Origin: Lolium rigidum | Lineage: Eukaryota; Streptophyta; Magnoliopsida; Poales; Poaceae | Length of the DNA stretch: 64,000 nucleotides | Reading direction: 5' to 3' | Assembly (NCBI RefSeq): GCF_022539505.1 | Contig: NC_061513.1 | Location: 349,847,696-349,911,695 of the forward strand | Shown: piece by piece, positions 42,098-54,661 of the stretch | Layout: each line of letters starts with the position of its first letter | Position numbering within the stretch: position 1 is the stretch's first letter | Made by a program: the position numbers and the translations under genes | Notes under the pieces: model-generated | Database searches by the model: none | Seen by the model: the letters and a program-made list of their open reading frames with translations, nothing else | Told to the model about the DNA's origin: nothing

Positions 42098-42895
42098 ATG
42101 GCCTCGTTCTCCTCCTCGTGCTTCCTTCTCTTCACTGCTATTCTTGGAGTGATCTCATGGCAGGCGATAGCTTCCGATCCAGGCTCTCTCCAGGACTTCT
42201 GTGTCGCGGACAATAGCTCGCGTGGTATGAAGCTAATTCTTGCATCAATTCATTTCAAGTTTCAATCCTCAGTTCTGTCAACCATCATCAATATAACTTC
42301 TTAAAATGACTTTGTTCTTTCTTTTGATCCAGTGCTAGTTAATGGATTCGTCTGCAAGGACCCAAAGGTTGTGACAGCGGAGGACTTTTTCCTGGCAGCT
42401 AAGCTCGACGTGCCGAGGGACACAAAGATGAGCAAGGTCGGTTCCAATGTGACCTTGATCAATGTCATGAAGATCGCTGGCCTCAACACACTTGGCATCT
42501 CACTAGCACGTATCGACTACGCGCCCCTAGGCGAGAACCCGCCGCACACGCACCCCCGTGCCACTGAGATCCTCACCGTGCTTGAGGGCACACTCTACGT
42601 CGGCTTCGTCACGTCCAACACTGACAACAGGCTCTTCACCAAGGAGCTCAACAAGGGTGATGTCTTTGTTTTCCCACAAGGACTCATCCACTTCCAATTT
42701 AACCCCAATCCCTACAAGCCAGCGGTGGCAATTGCTGCACTTAGCAGTCAGAACCCGGGGGCCATTACCATTGCCAACGCTGTGTTTGGATCAAAGCCTA
42801 TGATCTCTGATGATGTACTTGCCAAGGCCTTTCAGGTGGAGAAGAAGACCGTGGACTGGCTCCAAGCTCAATTCTGGGCTGACAACCACAATTAA
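42098..42895 (+). CDS. Germin-like protein 2 (two exons), secreted cupin
   Basis: Exon 1 42098-42224, exon 2 42333-42895 (donor CGTG/GTATGA, acceptor GATCCAG/TGCTAG). 229 aa. Signal peptide about 1-25 ([20 protein letters not shown]...), then [10 protein letters not shown]. Cys 35 and 50. Metal ligands His114, His116, Glu121 ([10 protein letters not shown]) and His162 in [11 protein letters not shown] at the turn before it. Exon 2 differs from gene 1 mainly at scattered sites (for example [16 protein letters not shown]). Both are intact, so each is likely expressed. The downstream AATAATAAAG at about 42946-42955 is a possible polyadenylation signal. Role as for gene 1. Specific enzyme activity cannot be read from sequence. 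Confidence 0.93.
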
Positions 42896-43068
42896 TTAAA
42901 TGATGCATCTGCCACAAATCGTTTGATAATAACAATTCATTCTATGTAATAATAAAGTTGCTGTGTATGATCAACATTAATATGTGTGATGTATTGGTTT
43001 GATTCAAACATGAATAATATATTGTTCTAATTTCTCTTGTTGTAATATCATGCTACGACGTCAAGTAA

Positions 43069-43294
43069 TGTAGCACGAGACGCTAAGTGGTTTGGAATGG
43101 GGAGTGTCGCGCTACACTGAATTTCTAGGGTCCTAGCATAGGTTGCTGGGGCAAGCATAGGTTGCTAAGTTTGTAGGCATTTGTTGCCGAGTAGTGTAGC
43201 ATCCGTTGGTACAAAAGCTAATATAAAGAAGGCATTTGTTTTCCTCTGTAGTTCTAGTCCTTCATCTTCTGCTTTTAAGAGAGAGAGAACATAC

Positions 43295-43343
<49 letters not shown>

Positions 43344-43351
43344 CACTAACA
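43069..43351 (+). mobile_element. LTR-like fragment, Copia type
   Basis: Starts TGTAGCACGAGACG and ends GAACACTAACA. Contains TAATATAAAG (TATA-like, about 43220) and a promoter-proximal leader ending in a GA microsatellite (43297-43339). It is followed after two bases by a PBS. No 3' partner LTR. Confidence 0.55.
43297..43339. repeat. GA dinucleotide microsatellite
   Basis: About 21 uninterrupted GA units in the 3' part of the LTR-like fragment. Confidence 0.95.
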
Positions 43352-43353
43352 AT

Positions 43354-43366
43354 TGGTAGCAGAGCC
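43354..43366 (+). other. Primer-binding site (TGGTAGCAGAGCC)
   Basis: The initiator Met-tRNA type PBS with one change (TGGTAGC for TGGTATC), the form used by many Copia elements. Lies directly before a kinase fragment. Confidence 0.7.
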
Positions 43367-43387
43367 CTAGGTTATGAGATCCCGGAG

Positions 43388-43873
43388 ATGGCGAAGTCAA
43401 GTAGTGACCAGAATAAGGGAACACCTAGGTATATGGCACCTGAGTGGTTGACATCTCAAATCACTGAGAAGGTTGATGTCTATAGGTGTGGTGTTGTGGT
43501 CATGGAAATTATCAGTGGAAGAAAAAATCTGGACTACTCCCAACCGGAAGGCAGCACACAGCTCATTACCTCACTGCAAGGGAATGCGGGGAATGGGCAG
43601 CTGGAAGACATGATCGATGAATACAGCGACGATATGCGTTTACACAAGGACGAAGTGGTTGAGGTTATGAAGCTTGCAATATGGTGTTTGCAGAGTGACA
43701 AAAACAGAAGGCCTGCCATGTCATTGGTGGTGAAGTTCATTGAAGGAGAGAGGGATGTGGAAGCCAACTTGGATTACAACTTCTTTGACCTAAGCCCTGC
43801 AATCTCTGTTCCAGTTTGTCCGTCCAGTTCTTCCGCTACACCTACAGCATCAATTCTCTCTGCGCCTAGATGA
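43388..43873 (+). pseudogene. Truncated lectin receptor-like kinase, kinase C-lobe only
   Basis: Frame of 161 codons that matches residues about 681-838 of the intact gene at 59894-62410, from GTPxYMAPEW to SILSAPR. The sequence GTPRYMAPEW replaces GTPGYMAPEW, and VYRCGVVV replaces VYSFGVVV. Relative to the intact gene one G is missing near 43421, so the matching upstream bases are read in another frame. Everything N-terminal to the activation-loop end is absent: no signal peptide, lectin, transmembrane segment, glycine loop or catalytic loop. It cannot be an active kinase. The join to the LTR/PBS sequence is at about 43390. Confidence 0.88.
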
Positions 43874-45075
43874 ACTTTTAAAAGAAGAACACTGTGCATA
43901 CAGTGCCATATTTGTTATTTCTATTTTGTTTGTACCCGAGAATAAATTTTCATACTGGTGGCAGGAAAGAAATAAATTGTTTTTCCGACCTGTGCCAACG
44001 GTGAAAATATTGATAAATTTGGATGGATGGTGACGGAAACACCCACACCCATGCGTGGGTGTACAAAAGTATTTCCAAAAAGTGTTATACTGTAACTCAT
44101 TTTTCTATATTAGATTTTCCAGAGGCAGAAAAATACTTGCTTACAAAGGTGAGGACTGAGGAGTAGTTTAATTACTTCTGAGAGTTTTTTCTAATAGAAT
44201 TGGATACAAAATATAGAAGTGCACTAGTTATATTAGTCCTCTACGTTTATTTCTTAAGAACGGCAACCATTAGTCCTCATTCCAAGTAGGTGGTGCATGC
44301 CCATACCCTGAATTTAAGGAAAACAACATGTTTTGAGATAATAGAAATGTTTTTCTCTGCAATCACAAATTTTCAAATGAGATGTGCACCGGTCAGTGCA
44401 GAAGCTGGGGGTCGCACTCTTTTTCGGGAAAAAAAATCTCAAATTTTGTAGCAAATACTTGATTGAAAATAACATGACACATGATAAGTGACTAATTGTG
44501 AAATTGGAAATAAATACTAAGAGAAGAATTGAGCTAAGGATGGCAGTGGGTGGTATGTACTGATTGGTTAGTCAAATACTGAAGCAAAGCAAGAGGTGAC
44601 AGCTGTAATGTGCCATGGATATTGCAGCTATGCAAATGCATGTGCGAAAAAAAACCTGGCAAGTAATAACCTTGTTACGTATGTTATGGACTTATGGTTA
44701 GTGCAGAGATGGTCCATAGATGTAACTTCAAAGTTTGATATACAGACACAGCGTGCACATACTGCCAGTCCAATGACTGCAATCTAAATAAAAAGATTCA
44801 GAAGAATACTCCTCATTCTTTCGCTTGTTCTCTGGCATATCCTGAGGCTCAGCATCCCAGAATAAGCTTACACAGCTGTGCAAGTTGCCGGCCAGCTATA
44901 AATCTGGTCCACAGTCAGATAGCCTACGCAGGGAGGAGCTACGGACGAGCAAACAGGTGCAGAGTACACAAATACTGCGGCCAAGGTGAATAACAGGGCA
45001 GTGCTCCCTCGGCAGAGTACACAAGCAGAGGTAGGAAAAGCAATGCAAACATAGCCATTGTACAGAAAGCAGATT
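43395..45075 (+). repeat. Segmental duplication, copy A (kinase 3' end plus next promoter)
   Basis: Collinear with 61940-63555: kinase C-lobe, 3' UTR (ATTTGTTATT...AAGAATAAA), GATTTTCCAGAGGCA, GTGCACTAGTTATATTA, GATTCAGAAGAATACTCCTC, CCAGAATAAGCTTACACA and CAGGGCAGTGCTCCCTCGGC. Small insertions distinguish them, for example a palindromic CACCCACACCCATGCGTGGGT at 44043-44063. Confidence 0.9.
44897..44904 (+). promoter_or_regulatory. TATA box in duplicated kinase promoter, copy A
   Basis: TATAAATC in GCCGGCCAGC/TATAAATCTGG. The matching element is at 63291-63298. The reading frame expected after it is absent. Confidence 0.55.
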
Positions 45076-46071
45076 TGGTACCTTAGTAATTAGTATATAG
45101 CAACCGTCGGGATGCCATTACTCTTCCTCTCTGACCAGTTTGGTTTCAGCACCTCCAGGATTCAAGGGTGTCGCAGTGAAAATACGAATTTGATGGCAAT
45201 AATTACGTTAAAGAAAAGAAACTCACATGGACGACTAGGACAATGAGGTACTCAAGAACACAGATCAAGCGTCTCAAAAATTGTTTGCTTTTCAGTCTGT
45301 TCGCCATGAGCCTTACTCTCCAGTTCTGTAATCTGCTCTGTATGTGGATGTTTTACCCGGCAGAGCCAGACGTGAATCACACCGCACGTTCATTGCCACA
45401 TAGAGTTGGCATCACCGAACAGGTTGCGTCCAGATGCTTGGGTCTCCGCCGCGACTTCGTCAAATGGGAGTGGCCCCCGCCGCATGGCCGGGGAGATGAA
45501 GTAGGGGTGGTTGAGGTCGACGGCGATATCGTCGTCCGAACCATGGTGATGGTCGGAGGCAATCGGGGAAAAGAGGCATTTCCCCATGCTCGCTCTCATC
45601 GGTCTTGGGGAGAACCTAGAAAGCGGTGTCATGCCGCTGCGCTTCTTCAAAGTGTGTTGTGGTGCTCCACTGCTCCCTTGGCTTCCACCAGCAACGTGGA
45701 CATTTTTGCCGACACTATCGCTAGTTGAAGGTGGCAATGGTCACCGCCACCTCGATCGCTTTCTTCTTAACGCTAGCGATAACACGACTCATGTTGCGTA
45801 CGGCTGTGAGCAACGCCCTCCTTTTACATTCTACCTCCCACGCCTCCAACAACACCCGCTGCTTGGCTTAGGCTTCTTCCAAGGTTTCAGGAAGGGCGTC
45901 TTCGGTGCCGTCTTTGGCGGCATGGCTGCAAGGGTTAGAGAATGTGCAGGAAGGGGAACGGCGGGCAAAAGGAGGGAAAAGAAGTCGAATCCCCTCCCTG
46001 GCAATCGCTCGTTCGAGCGATCAGTTTATGTGGCGCGGAGCGCTCGCGCGAAAGCGCGACTCAATTCCCTT
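45076..46071. other. Region without a recognised gene, GC-rich 45360-46070
   Basis: 45390-45737 has a minus-strand open frame of 115 codons ending at LFGDANSMWQ with LNHPYFISPAMRRGP, and 45243-45728 a plus-strand one. I do not recognise either and neither has visible support. The right edge (AGCGCTCGCGCGAAAGCGC) is a short palindrome. Confidence 0.3.
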
Positions 46072-46076
46072 TGTAT

Positions 46077-47854
46077 TGAAGGAGATATGCCCTAGAGGCA
46101 ATAATAAAGTGGTTATTATTTATATCTTTATGTTTATGATAAATGTTTATATATCATGCTAGAATTGTATTAACCGAAACATTAGTACATGTGTGATATG
46201 TAGACAAACAAGAAGTCCCTAGTATGCCTCTTAAACTAGCTTGTTGATTAATGGATGATTAGTTTCATAATCATGAACATTGGATGTTATTAATAACAAG
46301 GTTATGTCATTGTATGAATGATGTAATGGACACACCCAATTAAGCGTAGCATAAGATCTCGTCATTAAGTTATTTGCTATAAGCTTTCGATACATAGTTA
46401 CCTAGTCCTTATGACCATGAGATCATGTAAATCACTTATACCGGAAAGGTACTTTGATTACACCAAACACCACTGCGTAAATGGGTGGCTATAAAGGTGG
46501 GATTAAGTATCCGGAAAGTATGAGTTGAGGCATATGGATCAACAGTGGGATTTGTCCATCCCGATGACGGATAGATATACTCTGGGCCCTCTCGGTGGAA
46601 TGTCGTCTAATGTCTTGCAAGCATATGAATGAGTTCATAAGAGACCACATACCACGATACGAGTAAAGAGTACTTGTCAGGAGACGAGGTTGAACAAGGT
46701 ATAGAGTGATACCGAAGATCAAATCTCGGACAAGTAAAATATCGCGAGACAAAGGGAATTAGTATTGTATGTGAATGGTTCATTCGATCACTAAAGTCAT
46801 CGTTGAATATGTGGGAGCCATTATGGATCTCCAGATCCCGCTATTGGTTATTGATCGTAGTGAGTACTCAACCATGTCCGCATAGTTCACGAACCGTAGG
46901 GTGACACACTTAAAGTTGGATGTTGAAATGGTAGTACTTGAATATGGAATGGAGTTCGAATATTTGTTCGGAGTCCCGGATGAGATCCCGGACATCACGA
47001 GGAGTTCCGGAATGGTCCGGAGAATAAGATTCATATATGGGAAGTCATTTTATGTGAATTAAAATGATCCGGAAGGTTCTACGGAAGGTTCTAGAAGGTT
47101 CTAGAAAAGTCCGGAAGAAATAAGGATGGAAGGTGGAGTCCCAAAGGGACTCCACCCACCTTGGCCGGCCAACCTAAAGGAGGAGGAGTCCCAAGTGGAC
47201 TCCCCACCATGGTGGCCGGCCACCCCACCAAGGAAAGGGGGGAGTCCCACTCCCCCTAGGTTTGGACACTTGGAAGGTTTTGGTTGGGGTCTTATTCGGA
47301 CTCTTTGACCTAAGCCTTGGGGCTTCCACCTATATAAAGAGGGGGAGAGAGGGGCTGGCTGGCCACTCAAGCCACCACCATGGCCGCACCCCTCAAGGGT
47401 GCCCTAGCCGGCGCCCCTCTCCCCAAACCCTAGCGGTCTCTCTCTCCTCCACCATATCCCGCACGCTTAAGCGAAGCTCCGCCGGATTTCTCCACCACCA
47501 CCGACACCACGCCGTCGTGCTGTCGGATTCAAGAGGAGCTACTACTTCCGCTGCCCGCTGGAACGGGGAGGTGGACGTCGTCTTCATCAACAACCGAACG
47601 TGTGACCGAGTACGGAGGTGCTGCCCGTTCGTGGCGCCGGAAACGATCGTGATCAAGATCTTCTACGCGCTTTTGCAAGCGGCAAGTGATCGTCTACCGC
47701 AGCAATAAGAGCCTACTCTTATAGGCTTTGGAATCTCTTCAAGGGTTAGTCTTGATCATCCCCTCGTTGCTACCGTCTTCTAGATTGCATCTTGGCTTGG
47801 ATTGCGTGTTCGCGATAGGAAATTTTTTTGTTTTCTATGCAACGTTCTCCTACA
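46077..47854 (+). repeat. 5' LTR of the Copia element
   Basis: 1778 bp ending TCCTACA. TATA box TATATAAAGA at 47331-47340. The downstream leader includes frames (47262-47708) that occur in both LTRs and are not genes. Confidence 0.95.
47331..47338 (+). promoter_or_regulatory. LTR promoter TATA box
   Basis: TATATAAA after GGGGCTTCCACC. The same motif is in the right LTR at about 54132-54139. Confidence 0.8.
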
Positions 47855-47855
47855 G

Positions 47856-47868
47856 TGGTATCAGAGCC
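47856..47868 (+). other. Primer-binding site of the Copia element
   Basis: TGGTATCAGAGCC one base after the LTR end: initiator Met-tRNA type. Confidence 0.93.
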
Positions 47869-50800
47869 GTGTCTATGCATAGATGGTTGCACGAGTAGAA
47901 CACAATGGTTTGTGGGCGTTGATGCTCTTGTTATCTTTAGTTTGAGTACTTTGCATCTTTGTGGCATAGTGGGATGAAGCGGCTCGGACTAACTTTACAT
48001 GACCGCGTTCATGAGACTTGTTCCTCGTTCGACATGCAACTTGTATTGCATAAGAGGCTTTGCGGGTGTCTCGTCTCTCCTACTATAGTGAAGATTCAAC
48101 TTACTCTTCTATTGACAACACTAGTATCACCGTTGTGGTTCATGTTCGTAGGTAGATTAGATCTTACACGAAAACCCTAAACCACGTAAAATATGCAAAC
48201 CAAATTAGAGACGTCTAACTTGTTTTTGCAGGGTTTGGTGATGTGATATGGCCATGATATGATGATGAATATGTATGAGATGATCATTATTGTATTGTGG
48301 CAACCGGCAGGAGCCTTATGGTTGTCTTTAATTTTCATGTTGAGTAGTATTTCAAAGTAGTTGTAATAGTTGCTACATGAGGTGAACAACCATGAAGACG
48401 GCGCCATGAACCTTGACGCTACGCCGACAATGATGGAGATCATGCCCGTTGATGATTGAGATCATGTCCGTGCTTTGGAGATGAAGATCAAAGGCGCAAA
48501 GACAAAAGGGCCATATCATATCACATATGAACTGCATGTGATGTTAATCCTTTATGCATCTTATTTTGCTTAGATCGCGACGGTAGCATTATAAGATGAT
48601 CCCTCACATTAATATCAAGATAATAAAGTGTTCTCCCCTCGTATGCACCGTTGTAACAGTTCGTCGTTTCAAAGCATCTCGTGATGATCGGATGTGATAG
48701 ATTCAACGATTCACATACAACGGGTGTAAGCCATGTTGCACACGCGGAATACTTGGGTTTGCTTGACGAGCCTAGCATGTACAGACATGGCCTCGGGACA
48801 ACGGAAACCGAAAGGTTGAACACGAGTCATATGGATGATATGATCAACATGTTGATGTTCACCATTGAAGCTACATCATCTCACGTGATGATCGGTTTTG
48901 GTGTAGTGGATTTGGATCGTGTACCACTTAACAACTATGAGGGATGTTGTATTAAGTGGGAGTTCATTAGTAATTAGATTAAAACATGAACTAATTATCA
49001 TAAACATAGTCTGAGTAGTATTTTGAATTAATTTTGTAGTATTGGCATCCATTTTCTACCATGCGCTAGTCTTGTTATTGAGATAGAAATACTGTTAAAA
49101 TCTGACAAGAAACTTTACGGATTGGTACCGTATTGTTAAAGAATCAAGAATTGATTAAGTCCTATTGCAAACTTTTAGTAAACCTCACATTGTTGATTCA
49201 AAGAGCTATGTTTTCAATTAGTACCTAAAGTTATCTTGTCTCCGTCAAACTTGAAGTTCAAATTTGTTTGAAAAGTAAGGAGCTGGAAATTTAGTTTTCA
49301 GAAATAATCAAGGTATGAGATATATATGATATCTAAGACCTTATTACAAGATGATAGAATATAATTTGGTGAGACTACATGAACTCATAAGTTTTATGGG
49401 AATGTACGAAGGTTGAAGACGCAAGGCGTCACAATCCTCCAACTATTGGGGCACTAACGATATTCGCATATCCATGAAGTGACCATCCTTAATATGCACC
49501 GTTACTAAAACTCGTTGTTTCGAAGCATCACGTGATGATCGGGTGTGATAGATTCTACGTGTGCATACAACGGGTGCAAGCTAGATTTGCACATGCAAAT
49601 ACCAAGGTTAAAACTTTACGAGCCTAGCATGTACAGACATGGTCTCGGTAAGTCGTCATGATATGATGGATAAAATTATGAGTGAAATTGTTCATCGTAT
49701 TACAAAGTTACTAATAGTGAAATTTGGAACACTTGTCATATGATGATCAACTTCAAAATAAGAACCTCAAGGTTATTGGTATTAGACCAACAAACCTAGA
49801 AGTTATTGATGTTGAAGTGTTTTTCTGAATAATGAGGAAAGCTAAAAGAGAAACTACAAAAGATATTTTGGCAGAGAAAAGAGAAGACTAGAAAGTCTAG
49901 CTCAGGTGTATATAAATGATATACATGTTATGGTTGTATTCCTAGTTAGGTCACAATATGAAATTCTTGGGTATTAGTACTATATTGGTTGGTATGAAGT
50001 ATCATACAAAACAACGCAATACAAGAATACAATGGCCTAAGTGACTAACAAGGAATATGATAAGAATGCACGTCTGGAACAAAAATAAAGTGTTATTATG
50101 TTCATCGTTGGCATTCTATCTAGCCCTTAGAATTTATAATAAAGAACTTAATAATTGTTATTTTGCTCTGGTCAAATGAAAACAATAAGTTGTTCAAATT
50201 ATGACATTACTCCATGTACGATGGATAAGTTATTATAAATATTAATGGTGAAACACACATACATAACACTGACGCTAAAATGCCATAAGGCAAATGATTT
50301 GAATTCCACTTATTTGTGGAACCGCCATTTAGGTCATGTTAGAAAGGAACGCATGAAGGAACTCCATGCAAATGGATTTTGGAGTCATTTGATTTTTGAA
50401 TCGTTTGGCGCTTGCAAATATTTTCTAAAAAGAATGACTAAAATACCGTTCATAGGCCAAGAGTTGAACGGGCAACTAAATTAGTGGAAAAATACATGAT
50501 GATGTATGTGGTTCACTGGACATAGTTGTGTGCGGGAGATTCTTCTACTTCATGAAAACTTTCAACAATGAATTGAGTATATATGTGGATATATTCAATA
50601 AGGAAGAAGTTTGAAACATTTGAATGGATTCAAATAAATTTCAGCATGAAGTGGAAATCATCGTAATAGAAAAGTCAAATATCTATGATTGGATCATGGT
50701 AGAAATATTTGAATTACGAGTTTTAGCGAACATCTAAGAGAGTTATGAAATTGTTCTACAACTCACATTTCTTGGAGTATCATAATGATGATATAGTATC

Positions 50801-52866
50801 CGAGATATGTATCCAAACTTTGTTGGATTAATGATGAGATAAAATATTATAACGCCATTATAATTTTGTGGATTATGCTTTAGTGACTACCGCTTTTACA
50901 CTGAATAGAGCATCATCATGATCCGTTGAAATGACACCATACGAGTTATGGTATGGGTATAAACCCTAATAGTCTTTCTTTAAATTTTGGTCTAATAGTT
51001 TACAACCAAAATCGGATGAATGTCTTTGTTGGTTATCCCAGAAATTTAATTGGGAATTCTTCCCACGAGACAAAGACAAAAGTGTTTGTCAATGTTTCTA
51101 AATTCCGAGAAATTGTTTCTAGTGAAGTTTTTGAGTGGGAGGACAATATAATTTGACAAGGTTTATGAACCTGAGCATAATGGTCAGAGTAGCGCAGCAT
51201 CGGAATTTGTTTCGGAAGCGGCCACGACGTATCATGGCTCCCATGACTACAAAGTGTTTTAGCCATGGAGATCGAAGTACATATTGAACCTTGTAGGTAT
51301 GTTTTACTTTGTGATCAAATAAATGATTTGTGAACAAAGGATTGATTTTGAACAATGATAAACCAACTACAAACAAAGAAGTTATGATGGGCCCTGACTT
51401 CGTTAAAATGGCTATACGCCATAAAATCCAAGATAGATGAATACTTTTTGAAAGTAAATGGATCTATGAAATTGATGGACTTGGATGAAATATCCTTGAA
51501 GAAGCTCAACTTATTGAAAAGTTGTTTACGACAAAGTTCAAAGAGTTGACTACGATAAGATTAGATCTTCCGTAGCAATGCTTATAGTCTATGTGGATTA
51601 TTCTAGTAATCACTACATATTTCTTTTATGAGATACGTTAGTAGGATGGCAAAATACACTACTTAACAGAAGTGTATATTAAAGGTGTATACTAGATACA
51701 AACCAAGAGTTTTGCTGGTCCGTGAAATACTAGATAGGTATACGAACTTCAATTGGATGAAGTAAGTATCGCGGAGTTTGAATCTTCACTGGATGAAATA
51801 GTCAAAGAGTTTTTGATTTCATCAGAGACGATGAAGAGGCTTGCATTTGCAAGAAATTAAGTGGGAGCGCTGAGACATATTTATAATACTTATGTAGAAG
51901 ACATATAGTTGGTTATAAATAATGTAATTACATACTTGATTAAAAGGTTTCATTGAAAATTAACTTCAATGAAAGGATATGGACTAAAACATATTTAGTG
52001 TCAAGATCTATGAAGATAGATTGAAACACATAATAAGTTTAAGTCAAAGTACATAGAATGGATATTGAAATAGTTCAATATAGAAATATTAAGAAAATGT
52101 TCTTGTCATGTGAAGGTTTAACAAGACTTGAGTGTATCTGACACTCGATGAGTAAAAATACATGAGTGATTTTAGATCACAAATAAAATGTACAAAATCA
52201 GATATCTTGTGCTCTAAAATGTTATGAGCATATACCGGAATGATTCATAAGATGATCATAGGACGACAGTAAGAATATCCTTGAGTAATTTAGAAGAACT
52301 AAGGATATACATATATATTTTTGTATGAAGAAATGATAAACAAATCGCTGTAAGGTGTTACACCGATATTTATTTTGTCACATATCAAAATAGAATTTCA
52401 ATCTCAAATTAGACTAAGTGTTGTTTTAAAGGTAGCACAATGAACTAGAAGTTGTCTATGTTAGATTTAGAAGAGTTCTAAATATTGTGATGGATTCTAC
52501 AAAACGAAGGCAGAGTATGTCATTTGTTTTGACAAATGACTGAGGATGTTGAGTCAAGAAGTTCTTTGAGAACTTGGTGTAGTTCCGATAGTGTCAGAAC
52601 TTTGAAGCTATATTGTATGTGACAATATTAGTGACTTATTTCAGACCGCGGAATTAAGGTTCCACCATAAGATCAAACATATTTAATGCCAACTCATTTG
52701 AAAATGAGTGATGCGTTGAGACGCAAATGAATTACAAAATACATACGTTTCTGAGCGTGTCAGATCCGTTGACTAAAAACCTCTCCCGTGAGCAATACAT
52801 GATAAAGCACCATAAGGCCAAGGTGTTATATCTTTACAAATGTAAACTAGATTATTGACTCTAGTG
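47869..52866 (+). pseudogene. Decayed gag-pol of the Copia element
   Basis: No frame over about 100 codons. Recognisable pieces: a GAG-pre-integrase piece at 50245-50484 (NSTYLWNRHLGHVRKERMKE, then FESFGACKYFLKRMTKIPFI), RT-like debris around 51530-51650 (LRSSVAMLIVYVDYS-type), and the C-terminal RNase H end around 52760-52800 (SDPLTKNLSREQYM). The order is the Copia one. A leader repeat of about 150 bp occurs at 48655-48800 and 49500-49650 (GTGATAGATTC, CATACAACGGGTG, GAGCCTAGCATGTACAGACATGG). Frameshifts and stops are very frequent. Confidence 0.8.
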
Positions 52867-52878
52867 CAAGTGGGAGAC
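52867..52878 (+). other. Polypurine tract of the Copia element
   Basis: AAGTGGGAGAC directly before the right LTR. Confidence 0.85.
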
Positions 52879-54656
52879 TCGAAGGAGATATGCCCTAGAG
52901 GCAATAATAAAGTGGTTATTATTTATATCTTTATGTTTATGATAAATGTTTATATATCATGCTAGAATTGTATTAACCGAAACATTAGTACATGTGTGAT
53001 ATGTAGACAAACAAGAAGTCCCTAGTATGCCTCTTAAACTAGCTTGTTGATTAATGGATGGTTAGTTTCATAATCATGAACATTGGATGTTATTAATAAC
53101 AAGGTTATGTCATTGTATGAATGATGTAATGGACACACCCAATTAAGCGTAGCATAAGATCTCGTCATTAAGTTATTTGCTATAAGCTTTCGATACATAG
53201 TTACCTAGTCCTTATGACCATGAGATCATGTAAATCACTTATACCGGAAAGGTACTTTGATTACACCAAACACCACCTGCGTAAATGGGTGGCTATAAAG
53301 GTGGGATTAAGTATCCGGAAAGTATGAGTTGAGGCATATGGATCAACAATGGGATTTGTCCATCCCGATGACGGATAGATATACTCCGGGCCCTCTCGGT
53401 GGAATGTCGTCTAATGTCTTGCAAGCATATGAATGAGTTCATAAGAGACCACATACCACGATACGAGTAAAGAGTACTTGTCAGGAGACGAGGTTGAACA
53501 AGGTATAGAGTGATACCGAAGATCAAATCTCGGACAAGTAAAATATCGCGAGACAAAGGGAATTAGTATTGTATGTGAATGGTTCATTCGATCACTAAAG
53601 TCATCGTTGAATATGTGGGAGCCATTATGGATCTCCGGATCCCGCTATTGGTTATTGGTCGAGTGAGTACTCAACCATGTCCGCATAGTTCACGAACCGT
53701 AGGGTGACACACTTAAAGTTGGATGTTGAAATGGTAGTACTTGAATATGGAATGGAGTTCGAATATTTGTTCGGAGTCTCGGATGAGATCCCGGACATCA
53801 CGAGGAGTTCCGGAATGGTCCGGAGAATAAGATTCATATATGGGAAGTCATTTTATGTGAATTAAAATGATCCGGAAGGTTCTACGGAAGGTTCTAGAAG
53901 GTTCTAGAAAAGTCCGGAAGAAATAAGGATGGAAGGTGGAGTCCCAAAGGGACTCCACCCACCTTGGCCGGCCAACCTAAAGGAGGAGGAGTCCCAAGTG
54001 GACTCCCCACCATGGTGGCCGGCCACCCCACCAAGGAAAGGGGGGAGTCCCACTCCCCTAGGTTTGGACACTTGGAAGGTTTTGGTTGGGGTCTTATTCG
54101 GACTCTTTGACCTAAGCCTTGGGGCTTCCACCTATATAAAGAGGGGGAGAGAGGGGCTGGCTGGCCACTCAAGCCACCACCATGGCCGCACCCCTCAAGG
54201 GTGCCCTAGCCGGCGCCCCTCTCCCCAAACCCTAGCGGTCTCTCTCTCCTCCACCATATCCCGCACGCTTAAGCGAAGCTCCGCCGGATTTCTCCACCAC
54301 CACCGACACCACGCCGTCATGCTGTCGGATTCAAGAGGAGCTACTACTTCCGCTGCCCGCTGGAACGGGGAGGTGGACGTCGTCTTCATCAACAACCGAA
54401 CGTGTGACCGAGTACGGAGGTGCTGCCCGTTCGTGGCGCCGGAAACGATCGTGATCAAGATCTTCTACGCGCTTTTGCAAGCGGCAAGTGATCGTCTACC
54501 GCAGCAATAAGAGCCTACTCTTATAGGCTTTGGAATCTCTTCAAGGGTTAGTCTTGATCATCCCCTCGTTGCTACCGTCTTCTAGATTGCATCTTGGCTT
54601 GGATTGCGTGTTCGCGATAGGAAAATTTTTTGTTTTCTATGCAACGTTATCCTACA
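52879..54656 (+). repeat. 3' LTR of the Copia element
   Basis: Matches 46077-47854. An extra C appears after the first T (TCGAAGG for TGAAGG), so the canonical TG start is altered. Followed by TSD TGTAT. Confidence 0.93.
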
Positions 54657-54661
54657 TGTAT

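Larger units (their letters stand above)
46077..54656 (+). mobile_element. Copia LTR retrotransposon of the Angela/BARE/WIS type, 8.6 kb
   Basis: LTRs 46077-47854 and 52879-54656. TSD TGTAT (46072-46076 and 54657-54661). PBS just inside the left LTR and polypurine tract before the right LTR. LTR start GAAGGAGATATGCCCTAGAG is characteristic of this abundant Triticeae group. The 5-kb interior is heavily decayed, although the LTRs differ at only about a dozen positions. Confidence 0.95.

Noticed and set aside
43297..43339. CRISPR-like or regulatory repeat
   Set aside because: A simple GA microsatellite without spacers.
45243..46095. Overlapping frames of 115-169 codons before the Copia element
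   Set aside because: Opposite and overlapping frames in GC-rich DNA with no recognised family. Kept only as an unassigned region.
47126..47708. Open frames of 60-148 codons inside the Copia LTR (also 53929-54510)
   Set aside because: Present in both LTRs in the leader region, GC-rich and without a known domain. LTR shadow frames.
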